A stretch of 6,241 bases of DNA from assembly GCA_003096255.1 (NCBI GenBank), contig PIXS01000154.1:1-6241 (forward strand), read 5' to 3'. The notes under the pieces are model-generated. The model saw only the letters and a list, made by a program, of their open reading frames with translations, was not told the origin of the DNA and did no database searches. Origin of the DNA: Candidatus Bathyarchaeum sp. GTDB taxonomy: Archaea > Thermoproteota > Bathyarchaeia > Bathyarchaeales > Bathyarchaeaceae. Below, piece by piece: positions 1 through 4,722 of this stretch; positions within the stretch are counted from its first letter, which is position 1; every line of letters begins with the position of its first letter. The position numbers were made by a program, and so were the translations under genes.

Positions 1-656
1 ACTTCTTCAAAGTAGCAACTGATCATCAAAGTATGGGCAAACTTGCCTTAGACATGACTGTTGAACAAATTGTGCGAACTGTTGCAAAAGCCAAAGATAA
101 GCATCTTGAGAACTTCACTGTAATTATGCTTGAACGCGACAGGCACACAGAAATTTTGCAAACCCTACGAAAGATGGGTGTACGAATTATTTTGCTTCCT
201 GACGGCGACATTGCAGCAGCAGTAGTTACCTGCATTCCAGACAGCGGAGTTGACCTTCTTGTCGGAGCAGGAGCCGGACCCGAAGCCACAATCGCGGCAA
301 CTGCAGTAAAATGTCTTGGAGGAACCATGCTTGTTAACGTTTGGAAGGACAAAAAAGACGACGCAGGCAGGCTAAAACGACTAATGGATATTGGCGTTGA
401 CGTTGACAAAACATATAACGAGAACGAGTTGGCAAAAGGAAACGAGCTAGTTTTTGCAGCCTCTGGCGTAACAAAAGGTGAACTGCTAGGCGGTGTTCGG
501 TTTACTTCTGCAGGAGCAAACGTCCACTCTTTGTGTGTGAGGTTGCCCAGCGGAACCTACGAAACTTCAAGAACCACTCTGCGGTTCAAGGACCACCCAA
601 TATACAGAAACGTTGACCTGAACGGTCATCCTCTTCACGACCAGAATGGTTTTTGA
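1..656 (+). CDS. glpX: Class II fructose-1,6-bisphosphatase (GlpX family), 3' portion; start lies before the window
   Basis: The frame is open from base 3 (first complete codon) to TGA at 654-656, giving the last 217 residues; about 119 residues are missing upstream by comparison with E. coli GlpX (336 aa). The family hydrolyses fructose-1,6-bisphosphate to fructose-6-phosphate (some members also sedoheptulose-1,7-bisphosphate) in the cytoplasm, with divalent metal. Visible signatures are LERDRH (about 131-148), PDGD (198-209) followed by an Ala-rich segment, and a Gly-rich GAGAGPEATIAA (264-299). The spacing from the RDR arginine to DGD (20 residues) and from DGD to the PE glutamate (25 residues) equals that of E. 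coli R166, D186-D188 and E213, the substrate and metal-binding positions, so the active-site half present here looks intact. The family-typical FAASGVTKGELLGGVR and HSLCVR segments follow. The ATG at 33 is internal, because similarity and the open frame continue upstream of it. Many archaea use other FBPase types, so GlpX here points to gluconeogenesis or sugar-phosphate recycling, but the rest of the genome is not visible. Confidence 0.9.
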   Translation, partial: FFKVATDHQSMGKLALDMTVEQIVRTVAKAKDKHLENFTVIMLERDRHTEILQTLRKMGVRIILLPDGDIAAAVVTCIPDSGVDLLVGAGAGPEATIAATAVKCLGGTMLVNVWKDKKDDAGRLKRLMDIGVDVDKTYNENELAKGNELVFAASGVTKGELLGGVRFTSAGANVHSLCVRLPSGTYETSRTTLRFKDHPIYRNVDLNGHPLHDQNGF

Positions 657-681
657 GACACCACGTGTTCATACTTTAGTT

Positions 682-688
682 GAGGGGG
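682..688 (+). promoter_or_regulatory. Shine-Dalgarno sequence of moaE
   Basis: GAGGGGG ends nine bases before the ATG at 698, a normal spacing for pairing with the CCUCC 3' end of archaeal 16S rRNA. It settles the start. The upstream in-frame TTG at 680 overlaps this purine run and would use up the ribosome binding site, so ATG 698 is preferred. Confidence 0.65.
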
Positions 689-697
689 CACTACCGT

Positions 698-1171
698 ATG
701 GAATATATTGGAATCCACAAAAAAGGCGAACTTTCTTTTTCTGACTTGCTGAAATCAGTCAAATCTAACAAAAATTTTGACAAAGCAGGCGCCATAGCCA
801 GTTTTGTTGGTGTGGTTCGAAGCACGAGTCTAGACGGTGAAAACGTCGAAGGTATGGAACTGCAGGCCTACGAGGAACAAGCAAACAAAGTCCTAGGAGA
901 CATCTGTGAAGACCTCAAAAAACGGGAAAGTATTGTGGATGTTCAGATTCATCATTTTGTTGGTAAATTTGTCGTGGGAGACGACATAGTGTACGTTGTT
1001 GTTGCTGGGGGTCATAGGCAAAACGTTTTCAGTGTTCTGCAAGAGGCAGTGGAACGCTACAAAACTGAGGCACCAGTGTTCAAAAAAGAAAACATAGTAG
1101 ACGAAAACGGAGTCAAAGAATCCTACTGGGTAAGCGAACGAGAAGCCCAACAAAAACGCCAAAAACATTGA
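698..1171 (+). CDS. moaE: Molybdopterin synthase catalytic (large) subunit MoaE
   Basis: A 157-residue protein (163 if TTG 680 were used), close to the usual MoaE length of about 140-155. MoaE with thiocarboxylated MoaD converts cyclic pyranopterin monophosphate to molybdopterin, the dithiolene ligand of Mo and W enzymes, in the cytoplasm. Visible family features: GAIASFVGVVR (31-41, with R41 matching the conserved arginine of the GxVR motif), the acidic/aromatic LQAYEEQA segment (55-62), HHFVGKFVVGDDIVYVVVAGGHR (85-107, ending in the conserved His-Arg), and YKTEAPVFKKE (121-131). K122 and K129 correspond to the two catalytic lysines of E. coli MoaE (K119 and K126, same spacing of seven), so the enzyme looks functional. 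The tail is Gln/Lys/Arg-rich. It lies 41 bases after glpX in the same direction and may be co-transcribed with it; no partner moaD is in view. In archaea the pathway often serves tungsten enzymes, but nothing here separates Mo from W. Confidence 0.93.
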   Translation: MEYIGIHKKGELSFSDLLKSVKSNKNFDKAGAIASFVGVVRSTSLDGENVEGMELQAYEEQANKVLGDICEDLKKRESIVDVQIHHFVGKFVVGDDIVYVVVAGGHRQNVFSVLQEAVERYKTEAPVFKKENIVDENGVKESYWVSEREAQQKRQKH

Positions 1172-1180
1172 GCATGTAAA

Positions 1181-1213
1181 TCATTTTTGGTCAAATTTTC
1201 TTGACTAAAATGA
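1181..1213 (+). terminator. Hairpin after moaE, possible terminator or operator
   Basis: The arms TTTTGGTCAA (1185-1194) and TTGACTAAAA (1201-1210) pair over 10 positions with one G.U and a 6-base loop (ATTTTC). Allowing one bulged T at 1184, three more pairs (1181-1183 with 1211-1213) extend the stem. It begins ten bases after the moaE stop and the stem and loop are T-rich, as archaeal terminators often are, but no clean T-run follows the stem. Its core is also one of three GGTCAA...TTGA repeats in this gap, so an operator role is an equal alternative. Confidence 0.4.
1189..1205. repeat. Inverted-repeat operator-like motif, copy 1
   Basis: GGTCAA-ATTTTC-TTGAC: a 5-bp inverted repeat with a 6-base spacer. 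It is the most upstream of three related motifs between moaE and the surface-protein operon, and also the core of the post-moaE hairpin. A regulator-binding role is inferred from repetition and position only. Confidence 0.45.
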
Positions 1214-1233
1214 AAAATAAAGCATGAATTTCA

Positions 1234-1250
1234 GGTCAAGATTTATTGAT
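1234..1250. repeat. Inverted-repeat operator-like motif, copy 2, abutting the promoter
   Basis: GGTCAA-GATTTA-TTGAT: same left half and spacer length as copy 1, with the last symmetric position changed (TTGAT for TTGAC). It starts 45 bases after copy 1 and ends against the predicted BRE/TATA, where a bound protein could recruit or block TBP/TFB. Confidence 0.45.
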
Positions 1251-1266
1251 AAAAACGCTTTATAGA
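1250..1266 (+). promoter_or_regulatory. Archaeal BRE/TATA promoter of the beta-helix operon
   Basis: An A-rich BRE-like stretch (AAAAACG, 1251-1257) runs into the TATA-like box CTTTATAG (1258-1265). With the usual archaeal spacing of about 25 bases, transcription would start near 1285-1290. That leaves a leader of about 25 bases before ATG 1312 and excludes the GTG at 1279 as a start. It is the best TATA match in the 140-base gap and is flanked by the GGTCAA repeats. Confidence 0.6.
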
Positions 1267-1288
1267 TAACCAAATCTAGTGATATTTG

Positions 1289-1305
1289 GGTCAACTAAAT
1301 TGAAC
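1289..1305. repeat. Inverted-repeat operator-like motif, copy 3, at the transcription start region
   Basis: GGTCAA-CTAAA-TTGAAC: left half identical to copies 1 and 2, right half matching the perfect complement TTGACC at five of six bases, spacer five instead of six. It begins 55 bases after copy 2 and lies over or just past the predicted transcription start, a classic repressor position. Confidence 0.4.
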
Positions 1306-1311
1306 AATGGT

Positions 1312-3030
1312 ATGCCAACAATTGTTCGAGCGGTTCTTTTATTCATTTTAGTTAACAGTTTTTTATTTGGAGTCACTGCTGTTTCTGCAGAAGCTCCAGG
1401 CGTAATAGTCATAATTGGTTCAGACACTACTTGGACAAAAGCAGATAGCCCTCATGAACTTACAGGTCCTATACTTGTTAACCAAGGAGTAACATTGACT
1501 GTTGAAGCAGGAGCAACAGTGAATCTTAATGGTTATGAGTTGCGGGTTAATGGCACTTTGCGAGCAAAAGGTACATCTACAAATTATATTGTGTTGGATG
1601 ATGGAACTATTACGTTTACAGAATTCAGTAACCCTTGGGATGAACAGACCGGAACTGGTTCTATTATCCAGTTTGCAATTCTTAACGATGTTCAAATAGG
1701 TAACAGCGTTCCGGTTAGCATAAACGAGAATCCTGTAGGAGAAGACAACGTTTGGACAAAGGAAGAAAGTCCAATCAATTTTACGGGTTCAATAACTGTT
1801 GACGAGACTGAAATTTTGACTGTTGAAGCCGGAGTTACCGTGAACATGCAGGGCCATGATTTAATTGTAAAAGGAACCTTGCAAGTGTTTGGCGACAGTT
1901 CAAACAAAGTGCATTTCTATGGTGGGCTTAGTACTGCAAAAATCAATTTCACAGAAACAAGCACTACTTGGGATGAACAAACAGCAACAGGCAGCATAAT
2001 TGACCACGCAATAATAGACCGCGTGAACTTAATCATCGACAGTTCACCAAAAATATCCAACTGCAATACAACTTTCAAAATTTTTGCTGGCGGCTCTTGT
2101 GTGCTTATGGGTAACACGATAAGTGTTCTTTCAATTACTGGAGGCTCAGTTGTGGCTTCAAACAATGACATCGAAATAATAAATGAGTGTCATGGAACCC
2201 CAGAGATTTTAAACAACACAATTAAGATGATTTATGGTCCTGGGGGTTCTCCTGTTATTTCAGGAAACACAATTACTGAGTTAGGCGTGGTAGCGCCTGG
2301 TGAGAACACTGAAATACACTGGTTAACTGCAGATTCGCCAACAATATCAAACAACATTATTCAACGTGGAATGTACCTTAAGGCTGAGTCTTCAATAATT
2401 TCTGGTAACACAATTACAGGTTACACGTATACCTACAGTTATGACAATTTTGAAATGGTCGGTATGTTTCCTGTATTGAAAACGTATGATGGGGCTATTC
2501 TAACTTCTGGAATCACTCTGCTGGGGAGTGGCCATGTTGAAGGAAACACAATATTTGGGTGCAACAAAGGCATTGAGGGTGGAACAACTGTTGTAAGAAA
2601 CGTTCTTGTTGGAAACGACGTTGGGGTCTTTGTTAATTCCTTTGCAGTAATCCAGAATAACACGTTCAAAGATAACCGCGTGGCAATTGCAGTACATCCA
2701 CAGGCTTCAAAGGTGACTATTAGTTACAACAATTTTGAAAACAGCACTCAAAACAGCATCTACTTAGTTGGCGTCTCAAGTAATATTGATGCAACTAATA
2801 ACTGGTGGGGAACATCAGACCTCCAAGCAATCAACCTCACAATTCACGACTACAAGTACGAGTTCGGATTAGGCAAAGTAAACTTCACACCTTTCTTAAC
2901 TGAACCCAACACAGAAGCAGTGCCAAACGAAATTCCAGAATTTCCAGCATGGGCAGTTTTGCCTTTGTTTTTGGTGGCAACTTTTGGAGTCATAATTGTT
3001 AGAAAGAAACTTGGGAGTTACTCAAAATGA
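1312..3030 (+). CDS. Paralog A: secreted right-handed beta-helix surface protein with IPEF-type C-terminal anchor
   Basis: A 572-residue protein; function unknown, fold recognisable. The start is ATG 1312, because it gives a compact signal peptide and fits the promoter; GTG 1279 and TTG 1300 are weaker. No good Shine-Dalgarno precedes it. Layout: signal peptide 1-26 (hydrophobic 7-24, cleavage after VSA); mature chain beginning EAPGVIVIIGSD; two tandem beta modules at about 41-124 and 148-235, each with WTK..SP, LTVEAG.TV, V.GTL, F.E.S..WDEQT and GSII; a PbH1-like asparagine-ladder solenoid (N252, 268, 285, 302, 319, 348, 366, 412, 430, 450, 474); NWWGT at 497-501 and KVNFTPFL; then IPEF (541-544), a membrane segment (546-563) and the basic tail RKK. 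Several N-X-T/S sequons suggest glycosylation. It probably stands on the outer face of the membrane, possibly processed by an archaeosortase. It heads an operon, its stop overlapping the next start by ATGA. Beta-helix folds include polysaccharide-active enzymes and adhesins; no catalytic residues are identifiable, so binding or structure is only an inference. Confidence 0.85.
   Translation: MPTIVRAVLLFILVNSFLFGVTAVSAEAPGVIVIIGSDTTWTKADSPHELTGPILVNQGVTLTVEAGATVNLNGYELRVNGTLRAKGTSTNYIVLDDGTITFTEFSNPWDEQTGTGSIIQFAILNDVQIGNSVPVSINENPVGEDNVWTKEESPINFTGSITVDETEILTVEAGVTVNMQGHDLIVKGTLQVFGDSSNKVHFYGGLSTAKINFTETSTTWDEQTATGSIIDHAIIDRVNLIIDSSPKISNCNTTFKIFAGGSCVLMGNTISVLSITGGSVVASNNDIEIINECHGTPEILNNTIKMIYGPGGSPVISGNTITELGVVAPGENTEIHWLTADSPTISNNIIQRGMYLKAESSIISGNTITGYTYTYSYDNFEMVGMFPVLKTYDGAILTSGITLLGSGHVEGNTIFGCNKGIEGGTTVVRNVLVGNDVGVFVNSFAVIQNNTFKDNRVAIAVHPQASKVTISYNNFENSTQNSIYLVGVSSNIDATNNWWGTSDLQAINLTIHDYKYEFGLGKVNFTPFLTEPNTEAVPNEIPEFPAWAVLPLFLVATFGVIIVRKKLGSYSK
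1432..2016 (+). repeat. Two tandem ~107-residue beta modules within paralog A
   Basis: Residues 41-124 and 148-235 of paralog A repeat the same order of motifs: W-T-K, S-P, T-G, L-T-V-E-A-G, V-x-G-T-L, F-T-E-x-S, W-D-E-Q-T, G-S-I-I. The first tryptophans are 107 residues apart and the second ones 111. The linker NENPVGEDNVW joins them. Paralog C has the same doublet (4858-5445); paralog B has one copy (3153-3401). Confidence 0.75.
2784..2814 (+). repeat. 31-bp perfect match to paralog C (6204-6234), encoding the NWWGT segment
   Basis: These 31 bases recur without mismatch at 6204-6234, exactly 3420 bases downstream, while bases on both sides differ between the copies. They encode I-D-A-T-N-N-W-W-G-T. 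Paralog B encodes a similar peptide at 4470-4499 with more base changes. Confidence 0.8.
2912..2943 (+). repeat. 32-bp perfect match to paralog B (4597-4628), encoding the pre-anchor segment
   Basis: An uninterrupted 32-base identity to 4597-4628 (offset 1685) covers E-A-V-P-N-E-I-P-E-F, directly before the membrane helix. The flanking segments are clearly more diverged, so this is either tight constraint on the sorting signal or recent local conversion. Confidence 0.8.
3013..3017 (+). promoter_or_regulatory. Shine-Dalgarno sequence of paralog B
   Basis: GGGAG inside the last codons of paralog A, nine bases before ATG 3027 and twelve before the alternative ATG 3030. With the ATGA stop/start overlap it indicates translational coupling. 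Confidence 0.55.
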
Positions 3031-4718
3031 TGAAATTTGTTTCTCGTGTGTTTTTGATGTTAATTCTGTTTAGTAGCTTAGAGTTAATTGCTGCTGTACA
3101 TGTTTTTGCAGAAGCGCCAGGAGTAATTGTTGTAATTGGTTCTGATGCAGTTTGGGCAAAGGCAGACAGCCCATATGTGCTTACTGGACCTGTGTTTGTG
3201 GCTAATGACGCAACGTTGACGATAGAAGCAGGTGTTGAAGTGGACCTTGATGGCTATTACATAACTGTGAACGGCACCCTTTTGGTGCTGGGTACGAGTT
3301 CTGAGCGGATTCAGATGACAAATGGTGAAAAAATTGAGTTTACAGAATTCAGTACTGGCTGGAACAAGGAAACGGGATTAGGGGGCATCATAAGTCACGC
3401 GAATGTTACGTGTCCAATATTCAGTAGTGTTTCTCTGAAACTGGATACCTGTATCTTAGCAACCCTAGATGTGGAGGACTCCGTCCTAGTTTCTAATAGT
3501 GAAATTGGTGGACGTGTTACCGTTGGAAACTCAAGCGAAATTTATGACAACATCCTTGGAGATCGTGTCCTTGTTGGCGGTTCATCTGTAATCTGTAACA
3601 ACAACATCAATGGCTCCATTAAAGGTGAATGCGTGACCGTTTCAAATAACACAGTCATGGGTCACGTTGGCGTCGACTACTCTACAGTTTCAAACAACAT
3701 GATCATAGGCGGAATTAGCGGAGAATCGCTTACAATCACTGGAAACGTTGCTACTGCTCAAGAAAACCCTGATGGCGTATTCGCTATTGGCGGTGCTGCA
3801 ATTAGAATCTCAGGCGGAACGTCAGTGATATCAGGTAACACCCTCGATGGCGGAGGTTATAGATTCGATTGGGGTGGCAGGGGTAGTGGAACTATTGGAA
3901 CGATTGATGTTGGTTCATGTTCTGCTGTTATTTCAGACAATGTAATTGACGGCGAGGGAATATACCTCACCGGAGACTGCGACTCTCTTGTAATCGCAAA
4001 TAACACAATTGATTCGGGAATATTTTGTAAACTAATTACATGGGAAGGCACACGTGCAGTATTTGATGTCAACTCCTTTGAAATTACAGGAAATGTAATT
4101 ACGGGCACAATAGAAGTAAAGGCAAGTTATCTTTCGGTTTCAAACAACCTGCTGGTAGGCTCTATTGGAACCGGACTTGAGTTTTCAGTCCATGGTGAAA
4201 CAATTTCATCCATATCTGATAACACGATATCTGGGTTTTTCACTGGGATTTCGGGCACTACTACAAAAGGAGTATTGATTAAAAAAAATTTAATTATCAA
4301 CAACACACGCGGAATAGAATGTACTGCACTCAATATGCGGGTTCAAAACAACACAATTACCAACAACACGATTGGAATATACGAAGGGTCGCCCTCAGCG
4401 ATAATTCGGTACAACAACATTGAAAACAACACAGAAAACAGCATCTACCTAGAAACCACAACAGAAAACATTGATGCAAGATATAACTGGTGGGGAACAG
4501 CCGACCACCAAGCAGTCAACTTAACAATTCGTGACCACAAATACGATTTTGATGTGGGCACCGTTACTTTCACGCCGTTCTTAACTGAACCAAACCCAGA
4601 AGCAGTGCCAAACGAAATTCCAGAATTTTCAGCATGGCTTGTTCTGCTATTGTTTTTGGTTGCCACGTTAGTAGGCTCAGTTTACCGAAAGAGAATGAAA
4701 AAACAGGAGATTGTTTAG
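3027..4718 (+). CDS. Paralog B: secreted right-handed beta-helix surface protein, single N-terminal module, IPEF-type anchor
   Basis: A 563-residue protein, related to A along its length but the most diverged of the three. Start ATG 3027 overlaps the stop of A; ATG 3030 would shorten it by one residue. Layout: signal peptide 1-28 (cleavage after VFA), mature start EAPGVIVVIGSD, one beta module (43-125, ending WNKETGLGGIISHA) where A and C have two, then an asparagine ladder starting with short rungs (N157, 175, 192, 208, 224, 240; spacing 16-18). A Gly/aromatic loop (278-288, YRFDWGGRGSG) follows, and then ladder positions N305, 326, 356, 374, 399, 421, 442, 464 and N487, the last at the 21-23-residue spacing typical of PbH1 helices. 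It ends with NWWGT (487-491), IPEF (531-534), a membrane segment (about 536-552) and the tail RKRMKK. Sequons are frequent (NNT, NLT). Probably a cell-surface protein made together with A and C; ligand and function are not identifiable. The missing second module is compensated by extra solenoid length, so total size is kept. Confidence 0.85.
   Translation: MMKFVSRVFLMLILFSSLELIAAVHVFAEAPGVIVVIGSDAVWAKADSPYVLTGPVFVANDATLTIEAGVEVDLDGYYITVNGTLLVLGTSSERIQMTNGEKIEFTEFSTGWNKETGLGGIISHANVTCPIFSSVSLKLDTCILATLDVEDSVLVSNSEIGGRVTVGNSSEIYDNILGDRVLVGGSSVICNNNINGSIKGECVTVSNNTVMGHVGVDYSTVSNNMIIGGISGESLTITGNVATAQENPDGVFAIGGAAIRISGGTSVISGNTLDGGGYRFDWGGRGSGTIGTIDVGSCSAVISDNVIDGEGIYLTGDCDSLVIANNTIDSGIFCKLITWEGTRAVFDVNSFEITGNVITGTIEVKASYLSVSNNLLVGSIGTGLEFSVHGETISSISDNTISGFFTGISGTTTKGVLIKKNLIINNTRGIECTALNMRVQNNTITNNTIGIYEGSPSAIIRYNNIENNTENSIYLETTTENIDARYNWWGTADHQAVNLTIRDHKYDFDVGTVTFTPFLTEPNPEAVPNEIPEFSAWLVLLLFLVATLVGSVYRKRMKKQEIV
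4597..4628 (+). repeat. Copy in paralog B of the 32-bp pre-anchor match
   Basis: Identical to 2912-2943 in paralog A. The match stops within the PEF codon context: A continues with a proline codon, B with a serine codon. Confidence 0.8.
4705..4709 (+). promoter_or_regulatory. Shine-Dalgarno sequence of paralog C
   Basis: AGGAG in the last codons of paralog B, 13 bases before ATG 4723. The spacing is slightly long but it is the only purine-rich match in place. Only four bases separate the B stop from the C start, too few for a separate promoter there. Confidence 0.5.
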
Positions 4719-4722
4719 CTCA

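Noticed and set aside
26..409. Minus-strand open frame of 127 codons opposite glpX
   Set aside because: It lies entirely opposite the strongly supported GlpX coding sequence and has a low-complexity Ser/Thr/Pro-rich product with no family signature.
661..672. CACGTG palindrome between glpX and moaE as a regulatory site
   Set aside because: A single 6-bp palindrome without extended symmetry or a second copy; expected by chance in a window of this size.
680..697. TTG start for moaE, adding six residues
   Set aside because: The TTG overlaps the GAGGGGG ribosome binding site of ATG 698 and has no site of its own; the added residues match nothing typical of MoaE.
1279..1311. GTG start for paralog A, adding eleven residues
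   Set aside because: It lies upstream of the predicted transcription start and would put a polar stretch before the signal peptide, unlike paralogs B and C.
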